Below are positions 24,880 through 40,135 of a DNA stretch of 64,000 bases, piece after piece. The stretch comes from Effrenium voratum (taxonomy: Eukaryota; Sar; Dinophyceae; Suessiales; Symbiodiniaceae): contig CAUJNA010000857.1 of assembly GCA_963377175.1 (NCBI GenBank), positions 1,126,501 through 1,190,500 on the forward strand, written 5' to 3'. The position numbers and the translations under genes were made by a program. Each line of letters starts with the position of its first letter. The first letter of the stretch is position 1. The notes under the pieces were generated by a model. That model had not been told where the DNA came from. It ran no database searches and saw only the letters and a list, made by a program, of their open reading frames with translations.

Positions 24880-24990
24880 TTGGTGTTCAAACATGTCGCC
24901 TCTGAAAAGTGTGTGGAGACTTCTCGCCTCCTCCTGGTCTCGGATCTCATCCGGGGACCCATCGAAGAAAAACTCCAGGTAGATGGTGGC
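24880..24990 (-). CDS. Exon of unrecognised protein (ATIYLEFFF...)
   Basis: Minus-strand reading ATIYLEFFFDGSPDEIRDQE then EARSLHTLFRGDM, after acceptor GAGAAAGCAG. The alternating hydrophobic strand followed by a charged helix is convincing. The donor is either GC (GCGACA, edge 24900) or GTGCGTC. A possible next exon, RTSYFLVRGIAG, lies at about 24752-24789. No family recognised. A TIR element (25006-25100) lies just upstream. Confidence 0.5.
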
Positions 24991-25005
24991 CTGCTTTCTC
25001 ACATA

Positions 25006-25100
25006 GCCGTGGGTCAAAAATCAATACCGAACCCTGGCAAGTCGAAACATGGACCAAAACCTGTGGTTTTTTTTTCCTCGGCATGATTCTGAGCCATACC
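25006..25100. mobile_element. TIR element family 1, CACAT duplication
   Basis: GCCGTGGGTCAAAA ... GAGCCATACC flanked by CACATA and CACATC; the right end is degraded. Confidence 0.75.
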
Positions 25101-25143
25101 CACATCTCGTGCTCTGATTGGACAAATGTTGGATCATGCCATA

Positions 25144-25242
25144 CTGCGGACAAAAGCCTTAAATTTGTAGGTGGTGTCCCCCAATGTTTATAGAGATTCG
25201 TCCATCCCAACTGGTGCGAAGCGGATTTTTGTCCATCCGCAG
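25144..25242. mobile_element. TIR element family 3, TA flanks
   Basis: CTGCGGACAAAAG ... TTTTTGTCCATCCGCAG with TA on both sides. Confidence 0.8.
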
Positions 25243-27282
25243 TATCTGAATTCTGGAGCCTTAGAGATGCAGCTACTTGGGCTGTCCGGACAAGTTAATA
25301 AGTTGTTAGTCACAGGCCATAACCCACTTGAAGTGTTGCGTCCAGTGGATTTAACCCTAGTCAATGAGAATGGTTCAAAAAAACTTAGGCATGTACTAGT
25401 ATTCATTTCGCCCCTTAGCCAGTGATCTTGGTTGAAAAGTGTCATCGAGACGCGTCGTCAAGAGGCGTCGGCCCGTCAACCCTTGGATCGCTTCAGATGC
25501 CAAACTGCTCCAAAAGGGAGGAAATTATTTTGAGCAAAGAGCGTGACAAAAGCAAAAACAGTGGGTGTTCCTTTGACCTTTTCTGTAAACCAGCCTGGAA
25601 GAAAAAAAGAAAACGAAACGCGCCCTCAAAGTGAACGTGGGCGCTCGAAACGAACCTAGGTTGGTACCTTGGAGGTTGTCACAGTCACCATGTTTGCCAA
25701 CTTTTGAGTTGGGTCAACTCATGTTCTCAATGAGTCTAGCCGAAAGAGTCAAAAGGGCTCCTTGTCGCACAGACTTCTAGTTCGGGACCGCCTGTTGCTC
25801 AAATGGCGGGCCACCTTTTGCATGGTTGCAACACCTATTGGTCAGCCAGCTTGCTGCTCCCTTGGCCCTAGCCCCCCCCCCCCCACGCAACCAGAGACGT
25901 CATTGGCTTCAACCTGTCAGCTGGGCTCCAAGCACACTTGCCCGCCTGACCAGATTTGCCTGGGGTATGATGCAGCTGCCATAACCTGCAGCTAAGGGGC
26001 GATGCCCCTGTCAGGCTTTGCCAACAAGTTCTGACAACTTTAAGAATAGCAGTCATGCCGATAACTTATGAATGCATGGAGCAAATCAAGTGTGTGTAAT
26101 TGTGTGGCTAGTCACTCATGTACCCATTTATTCCCGCATTCATTAATCTAAGCATTTACTTGTATTGTTTATGGTTTAGAATATCCTGCTTACCTCCGAT
26201 CAAAATGATATGTGGGATTGTGGTCCGTGTTTCGTGAACCTTACCATGTGAGCGCATGTAAGACAATGTCAAAAGAGATCCCAGGAGACCTCCAAGTCCA
26301 AATTGTCACGTAGTTTTCGTGCGTGCGATACCGCCTACTTTGCTGCAAAATCGATGACTGCATCTTTATTCATTGCTCACATGAGGGGCCCCCTTTTCTG
26401 AAGAACCCTGCTGAAGGCGACGCAAGAAAAGCCAGAGCCTCGGACATGCTCGATTTGTTCGCTTGCCAAAAAAACGGGCCGCAAATAGTTCGGTTCAAAT
26501 GCGGTGGTTTGGTCAGTCGAACTGTCTACCAGGCACCATCTTCCAGACAGAACGCCTGGGAGCGAAAAGAGACGCGCCTGGCGTCCGAAAGCATTCTGTC
26601 GACCTCTTAGCACCCCCCCCCCCCCTCCGGCTCCGGCCGGGCCGAAGAAATTCAGAAAACCAAAACGAGTCTTGAACGAAGCCGCTGGCCAACAGCCACA
26701 TGAGGAATCCGTGCGATCCGAGAGTTGCCAAGTATGGGCCCCCCCCACCCGATCTTGGGGCGCGGGAGGGTTTGAACAAATTTGGGTCTGTCTGTTTTTG
26801 AGGGTACCTGTTTTGGTTTCAAAGGGAAACGAAAGGGAAACCAAAGAAAAGCCACAGGAAAACCCCTTCCACTTTGGAGCTGCCCTCAAGAGACACACCA
26901 GGCCATTCAAACCTCGCCTGACGTCCGCCAGGTTGAAGCTCTTTCCGAGGCAGTGGATGCCAAACTGCGCCTTGGCCTCCGAGTGGAGCGAGCTCGGTGG
27001 AGCGGTTTCCCTATGCCGCAAGTATGGCTGTGGCGCAAACAAGGGAAACCTCATAGGGTGTCCTTTTGGGACAATAGACGGCCCTGGCAGATGACTGAAC
27101 CGCCTGGTAAAACCCTGCGCCCTCTATTATTCAACCTCACAACTGTATATGGAAACAAAGACTCAAGCCTGCGGTTTGTCCCAGCTGTTGAAATTGGTAG
27201 TTATACTTTTATGATGCCGCCGATCAGGCCTGTGCTCCCGGAAACCATGGGCGAGGTTTCGCTGACCAAGTGCAGGGTGTGT
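25243..27282. other. Non-coding stretch
   Basis: Holds one family 4 element and poly-C and poly-G runs. An open plus frame at 25243-25425 looks protein-like but has no second supporting exon. Nothing else supported. Confidence 0.4.
27050..27150. mobile_element. TIR element family 4, right end degraded
   Basis: CATAGGGTGTCCTTTTGGGA with GACGGCCCTGGCAGATGA; the right arm is not clear. Confidence 0.6.
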
Positions 27283-30098
<2,816 letters not shown>

Positions 30099-31452
30099 GT
30101 TTTTGAGGCACCATTTTCCCCCATACCCAGGCGTTCAATCGATCTGTTCGGCGCCTCATCAGAGATAGGACACCCGCAGGAGGCCCGCCACTGCGCCAGG
30201 ACCCGGTCCTGGGACCCGTTTGGCCCCAGCTTCCCCCCAGTTTAGCGGGAAACTCCCGGTGGAATCTGGGCCAAAACTTGGCCCAGATCTGAGGTACATG
30301 GAACACGTGTTTCAGACTCGGTTTCATATTTAGTCAACCCCAATCTAGGGACTCCTGGGGGCATCCCGGCAAATTTACTCTTAACTGGGGGCTTCAGTAT
30401 CTCTCATTCCGGTAAAGCAAGGTTTGGGTGCTTCAGTTGCTTTTGGGGAGGCGGTTTGTTGGGGGGGCTTGAGTCGAGGTGAACTTGCAAGGCTTATGTA
30501 ACAACCAGTCTCCCGTGTGCGGCCATTTTTCGCCCCAACTTTCAGCAGGCTCTTGGGATGACCGCGGCAATCTAGCCAAGAGATCAAATTCACCAGGCAC
30601 CAACCCGGCGCCTCTGTGCTCAACTTGGCGAGCTTCTTGCAGTCGATGGTCTTTGAGGCAGTGTGAGGATTTCTCGTCGACACGCCTTGGGTTGAAGCGT
30701 GGCGGCTGCCGGAGCGAGACGGTTGCCGTGTTTTGCACGAAGTGAGAGCTGTTTGAGTAGTGTTGACAAAAATGTTGCTGGGGCTTAGAGTGAAGGTAGG
30801 CAAAATTCACTTGTGGGTAAGTCAAAAAGATGCTAAGCCAAACCAGGCAATTGTGCCATCTGCCTTCGCCCAACTGTAAGTCCTCAACATCCTGGCAAGT
30901 CAGCGACTGGACATGTGGTAGGCTGTTGGTGCGAGAGGTGAGGTCCCCGCTGTTTTTGTGTTCCATTTGTGGGGTGCAGCTCCATGTCCGGAGACTCATG
31001 GAGATAGCTTCTAGCATGATGTCCATACCGGGACCCCGACCAATTTCACCCCAGATTTCCCACTTGGACCTGTCAACAGGCGCCCCGGCTTTCCCGCGCA
31101 TTGTAGGCGGCCTTCTTCGCGTCTGGGCAGAAGGAGACGCGCCAGCTCAGGTTCAGATTCCGGCCCTACTTGCGTCTCCACAAGAAAAACAAGCGATGCC
31201 ATGTCTCTTGGCCGGTCAGCGACACCCAAAACACAAGAAGCAGTAGGCAGGAGCCCCGCCTCCGTTTTGGGGCGAACAATCCCCAGGACATGACTTGTCT
31301 TGCTCAGGATCATGATTCCGCCAAAACCAATGTCAACTTTGGAGCCAATCGAACAGAGGACTGTGCTAAGGAATTGCGATGCCTACTAGCTTTGCTGGTG
31401 CATTCGGAGTCTCTACTTTTATGTCCGCCAACCATGTGCGAGGCGGTCCCTA

Positions 31453-31539
31453 CTGTGGGTGGACAAAACCCTGCACCAGCTGGTTGCTGATTTATCAGCC
31501 ATTGTTGGCTTCCACGCTCCCAACTGGTGCCCAAAACAG
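31453..31539. mobile_element. TIR element family 3, degraded right end
   Basis: CTGTGGGTGGACAAAACCCT followed by GCACCAG, and the right arm AACTGGTGCCCAAAACAG; TA on the left only. Confidence 0.65.
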
Positions 31540-32510
31540 TGGGCCCAACAAATGCTGTTTTCCTGTTGCTTTCCGCCTCCAAAGGCAAGCACAGGGATCC
31601 CCATTAAACATTCCTAGGTCGGTCCCTCGCCTTTGTTCTCCCGCCTGTTTCACTCGCCATGGCCGCCACAGAGCGGCCGCAAGGCGCGGGTTGAAAAGCA
31701 AACTCCGAGCCGAAAATGTTCGCCAAAGGGAGCGCAGGTCGGCCGCGTGGAGTCCCAAGGTGTCCCCTTCAAACCTTTTCCCCAGGGCAACGCGTTCTTT
31801 TTTCATCCCAAAGCAGAGGGAAATCGTACGAAGCCTGGCCTTGGACCCTTCGTGAAGCAGGCCTTTCCTGACCCACCGCGGGAGACCTTGAAAACCTCTG
31901 CTCTTGAATTCTAGCAGAGAAGCATTCGTCACATGCCCCTGAACAAATCGTGAATCATGCGGCTCTAAATCTTGGTGCGCTTCAGCAAAGTGTCCTATGC
32001 TGATTTAAAGCCATAGCAAGGGGAGCCATTGCAGCCCAAGAGTGACAATGAGCGATTCCTTTGGTTCCCTTTATGCAATCAAAGCGTCGGGTCACGCACG
32101 CAATCAAAGCGTGGCGGGAAGGCTTCCGGACGAGACGCCTCGCCGCTCGCGGGCGAAAAACGAGCCACAAAAGCCTTCCCCCGCACTCGTCCTAGAGCCT
32201 ATGGGTTTGCCAACCTCCCAACAATTGATGTGGTTCACAAACTTGGATTCGAAACTAGCTTCAAAAAAGCCCCATTCAGCTCGCCTGCTTTGGCTCGCCT
32301 GCTTGAGAAAACGAAACGCTGGCAAACTAGTGGCTCTAAAACTCAAAGGTAGTGTCATAATATGCATTTGCCCTCATGGACATGCAAAATTAGAATGCTG
32401 CTCTCGGGCACGACAAGCAACTCACAGGGGGCGTGAGCAAAACCAGCCGACAATTTGGGCAGAAATTGACGCCTAGCAGTCGCTGCAGGAACATTGAGGA
32501 CTGCGCAAGG

Positions 32511-32632
32511 GTTGGGGGGGGGGGAAGCGGATGAAGAGGTTGGAGATGAAGGGGTTAGGAAGTTTGGGGGGGAGGGGGGGGAGGGGGGGAGAAGGTGTGG
32601 GGGGGAGGGGAAGAAGGTGCGGGGGCACCTCC
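32511..32632. repeat. G-rich purine tract
   Basis: About 120 bp almost entirely G and A with several runs of six or more G on the plus strand. Confidence 0.8.
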
Positions 32633-34261
32633 GCGAAAATCCCTTGATACATGGAGGACTCCAACCAGCGCGAGCCACTCAAACGGCGGAAGGTCGCGCC
32701 AGATCTGTCAAGGAACAAGAGCACGCGCTGCTCATGCCAAGCTCACGACTCGCTGTGGCAACATGAGTCTGGCCGGCGAGGCCCATTGGTTTTGTTCAAA
32801 CTTTTTGCAGGCTGCGTCTTGAGGCGCCTTCAAAGGCTGGGCGTTTTCTCAAAATCAAGCAACTGGGGGTACGCGGGGTTTAGTCTACCTGTCCACTTAC
32901 CAGTGTTCCATTTTGGACCCCCATTTGCGAGCCACCCCGGCTCACGCTTGAAGCATCGCTACTGGATGAGCAGAGCTGCCAGGTCAGCAGCAGGAGGCGC
33001 GTGGCAGCGCAGCGGGAGCCGAAGCCAATGATGGCTGTGTGTCAAAAACGCTTTGATGTCGCCCTGTTTTGACACATGCTCCTATGAACCCAGCATGCAT
33101 AGACAATAAGCTGTTGATTGGTTCTTTGAGAAGTGCTGTCCTTTTTTAAGGACAGCTACCCTTTTGTGGCCTTACTTGAAAAGAAAAACGTAAGTTCACA
33201 CCCAAGTACGCCTGACGACAAAAAAAGCGCGCCCCACATGTGCCTCATCCTTCGGGCTGGGGCGGACATCCAGCATCTCCTGAGCCAGTTTCGGTGTCAA
33301 GGCGCTCGAAGCCCGGGCTTGGAAAACGTGAAGGAATGGAGGAAACCCAGGTCTGGCAAAGAGGCAAGGTGATCTGGCACAAGAAAAAACCTGCAAACTC
33401 AGATTTGCCTGTCACATGACAGCAGCTTTGCATCTGGGGCTTCAAGTTTGGGAAGCCCATCTGGATGTGCTCATGTTGGGGGTGACCAAAAGGGAACTCT
33501 CATAAAACCGGTTAGGTAAACCTCCACTGCCTTGGCCAACAGGGGCTGTTGGATGGTCGGAACTCAAGATGATCCAGCTGCTGGCCTAGCACTTGGACTT
33601 TGGGTCCCGACAGGACACAGGGGAAAGCGGGCCCGGTTTGCCAAAGGAATCCTTCGGAGTGGCCCGACCCCTTTCCCGAGAAAATGGGCCCATTGGACCC
33701 CTGAATCTTAGGCAGTGACCTTTAAAATGTTGGCTTTGTTGGTTTCAAATTTCAAGGTGACCAGGGTCCAGGTGCAACCTATTTTGACCCTACTACTCCG
33801 AAAGCTGCAGAAACACCGCTGGTCGCTCGCCGGCCTCGTCCTCCGTTCCCTGCAGACAGCACCAAATCTGGACTTACCTTTAAGGCAATCCTGGGGAACT
33901 CCCAAACAACCCGCGAATAGGGATATATGATTCGGCCTATATGAAGCTCCTTTGTGTAGCATACGTATGTATATGCAATGTGAGTATGTATGGATGCACA
34001 TGTCTACCTGTATGTGTAGTTCTTTGGGATTGCTGTGTCTTGTGTACGTGGTGGTGATCAAATGCTCAGCGCCGAACAATCTTTCAGCCTTTGAAGCCGC
34101 ATGAGGGCAGTCAATACCGGTGGCCTCCAAATAGTTGGCAGATCATGCGAATTTCATTTCTCGGTGAAACAAGCCATCAGTGTCCAACTAATAGACGATG
34201 ACAGAAATGCATACGCACAAAAACTCATCATCCATTGACTGCTGCTTTGGAAACCAACATG

Positions 34262-34360
34262 GCTGTGGGTCAAAAATCGGTATCAACAACGGAACCCTGG
34301 CAAATGGACGTATGGACAAAAAAATAAGCCTCCGGTGCTCCTGGTGGCTTCATTTGCACC
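34262..34360. mobile_element. TIR element family 1, right end lost
   Basis: Left end GCTGTGGGTCAAAA with the family core (GGAACCCTGGCAAATGG); no recognisable right terminus. Confidence 0.65.
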
Positions 34361-34622
34361 TACCTTCCAACTAGAATCCCCCCACTAATTATCCCCCATA
34401 AATACCCAAGATTTGCGTAATTACATGCCCCTACTACCCCCACGGAAAAATTTCCGGCCGACTCTCCGGCGAGGTTTCTCCTCCCCGTCTCGGGGCGCGG
34501 GTGACCCCCCCGCAACTCGGGCCTTCGAGGCCGCGGCGTCCTGGCGCTCCTGGCGCGCGGAGCCAGCTCTTGGCCCGGAAGCTCGGCTCGAGGGTCCAAA
34601 AAGCGGTGGGCGGATTTTGGTA

Positions 34623-34772
34623 CTGCGGAGGGTTGCGAACTCCATGCAACGCACCAGCGTTCAGACGCCCTGGAATGATTCCAGATCCATTTCCCCTGCA
34701 AAGACCGGCAAAAACAAGGGTTTCAACCATGGGTTCAAAGTGGTGCGAAATGGATTTCGCGTCCATCCGCAG
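34623..34772. mobile_element. TIR element family 3, TA flanks
   Basis: CTGCGGAGGGTTGCGAAC ... GGATTTCGCGTCCATCCGCAG with TA on both sides. Internal GGAATGATTCCAG is shared, inverted, with the copy at 51335. Confidence 0.8.
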
Positions 34773-34810
34773 TATCGAAATCCGGAAAAGGACGTGAGAG
34801 ATGCAGCTCG

Positions 34811-34872
34811 TATTTTGGGTACTCAAGGTTGGGTATGGGAGCTTTGCAGAGCGCGTTTCCCACCACGTTTGC
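34811..34872. repeat. Dispersed repeat, inverted relative of 35438-35500
   Basis: TTTTGGGTACTCAAGGTTGG then GTATGGGAGCTTTGCA occurs here and, reverse-complemented, about 620 bp further on. Confidence 0.8.
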
Positions 34873-35437
34873 AAGTTGCGTGTGGCTCCTGTGTCTGAAC
34901 ACTCGCTTTGAATTGTTGGGGAGTCAACCCTGGTTGGAAACAGACCCGGCCCCTGGGCGCTCCTGCCCACCAAAGGGCGAATAATGGAGCATTGCATCCA
35001 TTATAGAACGAGGGTGCACCCGAAATACGCGCAGTGTTCTCTTGCCTTTTCAAGAACAGCGCACGGGGTCCAAAAGAGTTGAAGCCCCCTGTTCTTTTCA
35101 CTCTTCGCCCATTTTAGGGGATTGCCAACCGTTTGAAGAGATGCGGATCCCTGCCAAAAATAGAATGTACGTCTAGGATCGTCCCCAAATGGCTATGAAT
35201 CTTAGCAGTTGGAACCACCGTAAGAGTGGTGTACGTGAATCCCAGCCTAAATCATGTTTCCTCTACTTAAAATCATACTGGATTCATAACCAACTACAAC
35301 CAGCTACTAATAATGCCTCACATCGTTTTGGGTATCTTAGATATCTTCTGAAAGCCCCGGGTTTTGGTTGGGGCTTGTCCAACCACGGTTGAGGGTGTTC
35401 AACCCATGAAGAACTCAGACACAGAAACTACATTTCA

Positions 35438-35500
35438 CAAACGTGGGAAACGTGTCCTGCAAAGCTCCCATACCCAACCTTGAGTACTCCCAAAGATATG
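35438..35500. repeat. Dispersed repeat, inverted partner of 34811-34872
   Basis: TGCAAAGCTCCCATACCCAA then CCTTGAGTACTCCCAAA on the plus strand. Confidence 0.8.
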
Positions 35501-36333
35501 CGTTTGAAAGTTCCTCTCAGGAACTCCGAATCCCCGAAATGGTCCAGTCCAGGCAAGGCCTGGGATCGCCGAACAACTGCAACCCGTGTCTGTTCCGGAA
35601 TGTTTGTAAGAGTTTTTCCCCACTTTGGATGAAGACTCCTTGGCTTTCCAACGTCTTGGCTTGGGGGAAGCCTTTCACAGAATCGAAAATAGGTACCCAA
35701 ATGGCAACCTGGCAAAAGGGAACATGGGCGAGCACCTGCGGTCCCCCAAAATTACCAACCTACAAAGACAATCGGCTTTAATTGGAACACGCCATGGCAA
35801 TTCCCCAGAAATCTGAGGCCTCCGTGCTGATGACGCTCACCACCTGCCGCGCTGCCACCGCGAAAATGCTGCGGGATGAGTGAAATGGGTCTACCCAAAA
35901 ACATGCACAGAATCCAGAGGGCGGATTCGAGCAAATATTGGTCTGCGCTCAAATTATTTTACTGCCGAGATATGGTTCAGTCCCATGTTCAAGTCCAAAA
36001 ATGAGACAAAGATATCCCCCCCAAATCCGGAAAAGACGCCATAAGTTAATGAAGTTTGCCGGCCACCCGTTCTGGAGAGGAAACCCAAGCCACTTTTGTC
36101 AGCCTCCTCGGCCGCAGCTGCCGCAGGGCCAGGGTTCATGACGCTGCCAAGGACCTCAGGGCTCAGGCAACAGGTCGATTTCGATCTGGAGCCATTTGCC
36201 ACAAGCGGCAAACGACCTGCACCTAAAGCGGGTTGCCAACTAGCCAACAAAGGCGGCTCCATTGAAAAAAAAAAATGCCTTTTCCAAAACCTCTCAGCCG
36301 AGTCCCTACGGTGGCAAACAGCTGCCCGTCGCC

Positions 36334-36448
36334 TCTCACTCTCACTGTCTCCCTCACTCTCGCTCTCACTCTCACTCTCTCTCTCTCTCGCACTCTCACT
36401 CTCTCTCTCACTCTCATATCGTTCTCTTTCTCTCCCTCTCTTTCTCTT

Positions 36449-36481
<33 letters not shown>

Positions 36482-36590
36482 ATATCTGTCTATCTCTCTC
36501 TCTATCTCTGTCTATCTCTGTCTCTGTCCCTCTCCCTCTTTCCTTCTCTCTCTCCCTCAACCTCTCCCTCTCCCTCACATTCTCCCCCTG
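36334..36590. repeat. CT-rich (TC)n tract
   Basis: About 250 bp of pyrimidine-rich sequence dominated by CT dinucleotides with CACT interruptions. Confidence 0.9.
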
Positions 36591-36989
36591 GGCTCTCGCA
36601 CGGCACGGGCTGCAATTGTGCCCAGGTAACCGGCCTGCTCCTGGATCCATCGGCGCCGAATGGATATGTCTCAAACTTCAGGCCCCTTCGGGTGGTTGGT
36701 CTCCTTGTGTCCACTTGGAACGGATCAATTGGAGAAACACCCGAATCATGTGAATTGTTGAGCAATCCGGGGTAGCGTGCTAATTGGGGGAGGGGGGGGA
36801 GGGGGCTCACTGTGATGCAAGGACTAGGACACCGCCCAAACGCATGTGCTGCTGGTCCCTTGAAACGCCTGAAGATCCATTTCACCGGCAGGGCCGCCAA
36901 TTCAGCTCTGCATGAGTACGCCAGAAAAGATCAACAAACCCCCTACAGATGAGACCGCCCAAACCGAAAGCCACTAAAAGCAAGACGTC

Positions 36990-37110
36990 TTTCCTGGGCC
37001 GTCGACCTCCACCACGACCCAAAGATCCACCACCTCCCTCCGAGGAATCCGTCCTCGGGGGCTTGCTGCGCAAGCTCCACCGCACTGTAGACGTCACCTG
37101 GGCTCATCGA
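36990..37110 (-). CDS. Candidate exon following the acidic exon
   Basis: Acceptor GAGCCCAG and donor GTGGTGG enclose sequence open in several minus frames, including DVYSAVELAQQAPEDGFLGG. Edges and frame are not settled. Confidence 0.3.
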
Positions 37111-37288
37111 ACCAGAAGATAAAACTTGGAACCCCCTCCTTGTTGGATGGGCCCAAAAAAAAGAAGAGCGCGGGCGTAGCTTCAAAGAACTCCAAGCCTG
37201 GCGAAAAGAAGTCGACCCCAATTTTTCCAGGGAGCTTGCCCGGGCTGAGAAAAGTCGCCCAAACCCACTGGCCCGGCCACTGCCTCAC

Positions 37289-37411
37289 TGCCTCCCCGAG
37301 CTCCGACCGAGCTCCGACGGAGCTCCGACCGATCTCCGGGCCTGGGGTGACCAGCTCCAGGGGCTCGCCCTCCAAGTCGCTCTCCGACATTGGCACCCCA
37401 TCGATGCAGTC
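37289..37411 (-). CDS. Candidate acidic DGVP exon of the U2SURP-like gene
   Basis: 123 bp, 41 codons, phase 0, between TTGCGATGTGAG and GTGAGG. It reads DCIDGVPMSESDLEGEPLEL and more. Human U2SURP has, after its CID, repeated units such as DLDGVPI and DLDGAPLE, so this is a plausible counterpart. A long open frame on the plus strand (37140-37595) competes but is low-complexity. Confidence 0.55.
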
Positions 37412-37765
37412 CTCACATCGCAACCACCACGCACGCGGACGCGAGCGGACGCGAGCGCACGCGGCCGGGCGATGTGGCGATGAAACGAAGCGAACCGTGC
37501 GGCCGGGTGGCTGCTTCTCGGAAGGGTCAGGCAGTCACGCCAAAGAAGTGGCTTGGGACTTCGGCGAAATCTGGAGGGGTGAATCTCCGTGTTGAAAGAT
37601 ATCGGTAAGAGGAAACTATAGACTTGGAGACGTGCCCTACAAAGTGCAAACACCTCTAACCTCAAGCAAGCAGGTCTTCTGCTGATCAGCCAATTACTTC
37701 CCATGCTCATGGGCAGCTGCGGGGCTTGTTCCAAGATCCAACGCTTGATTCTGAATATCCATGTG

Positions 37766-37873
37766 GCTGTGGGTCAAAACCGATACCATTTTGGGGTAGG
37801 TGCACCACCCATTTTAGTATATTTTAGTGGGGATTGGGATGTTCACTGGGGGTACGGGCTTTTGACCCACGGC
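37766..37873. mobile_element. TIR element family 1, CATGT duplication
   Basis: GCTGTGGGTCAAAA ... TTTTGACCCACGGC flanked by CATGTG and CATGTT. Confidence 0.85.
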
Positions 37874-38543
37874 CATGTTAGAAAAGATGCGAATCGCTTG
37901 TCATGCCCGAGGTTGGTGAACCCCCACATCCACGAGCAAGCACCCCCGCGACAGCCTCCATGCGACCGGCCTCTCCGTCAATGTCCTCCATGGCATATCT
38001 GCTTTTGCGCCTGCGAAAGCGTCGTTGAGAAGTTGACACTCGCAACGAAGGCATTACCCTCAAACCCACGTTGCCGTGAAACCGGAGTGGGCGTTCCAAA
38101 GCAAACCATCTGATGGGTTCATATATTAGTCTGATGGGTTCCATATTAGTCAGTGGTATAGTAGGTAGTCAGGTTCGCTTCTCTACATCAGCAACCCTGC
38201 ACATCAGGCAACCACATACTCCAAGCTGGGGACCCCTGCCATCACCCTGGTAAAAAAGAAGAAACAAAAAGTGTAAAAGTGTACCCCCCACCCCCCACCC
38301 CCCCCAGTTTTGAGTCGGCCGTGGCATATAATATTCCAGGGCCATCTCTCCGACAGCAGGGCCCTGTTACCTTCTGAGCCCAAAGCAAGGAATCGAGCGC
38401 TACTGTTGAATCATCTTCCCCATGTGAGTTCCTGGGAGGATACCCTCTCCCCAAAGGCAAGGTTTCATGTTACAAAGCTTTTCCGGACGGGAAACGAGTG
38501 CCAGGGAAGAACAGGTGAAATCCACAAGAAGCGCAGCCAAATG

Positions 38544-38631
38544 GCTGTGGCTCAAGAAACCGGTACCAAAATGGACGCCTGGTAAGTGAAAACATGCACC
38601 AAAACCCTCCTGTTTAATTTTGAGCCAGCCC
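38544..38631. mobile_element. TIR element family 2 (GTGGCTC ends), CAAAT duplication
   Basis: GCTGTGGCTCAAG ... TTTTGAGCCAGCC flanked by CAAATG and CAAATC. The core (CATGCACCAAAACC) is related to family 1. Confidence 0.85.
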
Positions 38632-39189
38632 CAAATCGTCGTCTTCCAGACTTGTGGGTGAACAAATTGGTATTGGTGAAGCACTCTAAATACTCACACA
38701 ATCCACCTACAAACTGGGCTCTTGGCAAGCGGATGGTGTCCATCAGTAACAGCAATTTCCGAACTCCAAGCGTCTGAACGAGGGCTCCTGGCCTGGACAA
38801 CTTCTGCGCGGCTTCTTCTTTGGCCAGCTGCTGTCGAGCCTGGCGAAAAGAAGCGCTCGACTCGAAACCTTCCGGAATCTGAAGCCAGGGAAGTGGTGTT
38901 TTCAGTGGGGAAGTGGCTGGTGCTACTTTGCTTTGCGAGCGTGTTTGTGGGCGTGTGCGCTTATGTTTAGGTGTCTTTCCGTGCTTGAATCATGAATGAA
39001 GCATAATGGCGGCCAAGGCCGCTCTGGTGATTTTGGGATACAAGTTGCATGTTCCATGTGCGCAGAACCAGTTTCGTCCAGGCATTTCCACCGTGGCTGC
39101 CAAGTGCTCCGCGCGTGGGTGTCTTGTCTGATACCCTTGCTTTTGCTGGCTTCGTTCAGAAGGGAAACACAGCTTGCTGGCGCTCAGTA

Positions 39190-39270
39190 GGGAATGACTG
39201 TTCCGGGCGTTGGGAATCAACCCAGGGTCCCCTTAAAGGAAACCACCAGTTGGATGGCTGGGAGCATTCC
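39190..39270. mobile_element. TIR element family 5
   Basis: GGGAATGACTGTTCC, TTGGGAATCAACCCAGGG, CTTAAAGGAAACC and right end GGGAGCATTCC. Confidence 0.7.
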
Positions 39271-40060
39271 ATTTCTGATTCCCTGCATCTCTCGCACCAG
39301 CAAAGAACATGCAAACCCACGGCACTGTCGGCTTTCCCAATTGATGTTCTCATGCCGCAGGCATCCCATCCCAATGCCTGCTCCTTCTCATGCGACAAAA
39401 GCTCGTATGTGACCTAGGCCCACAGGAAGGAAGGGGTTGGAGTACCCCCAAGGTGGATCCATTGATGGGTGGCTTGTTGGAGGTAACCCAAAAAGGGAAA
39501 TCGAGCAAACCCTGGGATACACAGGTGCACTCCCCTTTCTGCCAACCAGTCAATACCGGCCCCAGTTGTGAAGGAGCCAAAACGGATCCCCCTGTTTGTC
39601 AACTTGAGGGTGGTCAGGGGTCAAAATGATGGCTTCGGAGGGATGGCAAAAATCAAGGACTTCCCTGCAGATTAACATGGAACACAAACAGCCAACATGT
39701 TTGAAGGAGTTCCTTGTGAAAGACCCTTCTCTTTTTTTGGTGCCATGTGCATTTGGAGAGAAAACTTCAAGTAGCCCCACATACCCCGCGACTACAACAT
39801 ATCAAGACATAACTCCAACTGGAGACTTGCGGGCTTCTTGGTTTCAAGGAAAATCGAGAAACAACAAGGACCCATTTGGCTATGATTTTTAATAGGGAAC
39901 ACCCTCCCAACAATCGGTTGGACACAAATCCCCAACATGAAGTCCACCAACACATACCTAGAGTTAAAATTAATGGCCCATGTGGCTTCTGTTTCAGTTC
40001 CCTCCGACTTTCAAACACCACCTGAGCACCGAGAGCCCTGAGAGGACGGGCGTTAGGGAC

Positions 40061-40135
40061 GTTCGGGTCCCCGGGCCAAGCGATCGATGAGCCACTCCTT
40101 GCGCGCCTCCTCCAAGCTGAGCCTCAGAGACGGGG
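40061..40135 (-). CDS. Candidate exon, charged helix
   Basis: 75 bp between TCGGCCACAG and GTCCCT. It reads SLRLSLEEARKEWLIDRLAR. The helical, charged character and clean acceptor support coding. The strand agrees with the gene above; no domain recognised. Confidence 0.5.

Larger units (their letters stand above)
30099..34260. other. Non-coding stretch
   Basis: Holds a family 3 element, the purine tract and scattered short open frames. No exon reached my threshold. Confidence 0.4.

Noticed and set aside
24490..25086. 198-codon plus-strand open frame
   Set aside because: Runs through a TIR element and overlaps the better minus-strand exons; no splice-site support of its own.
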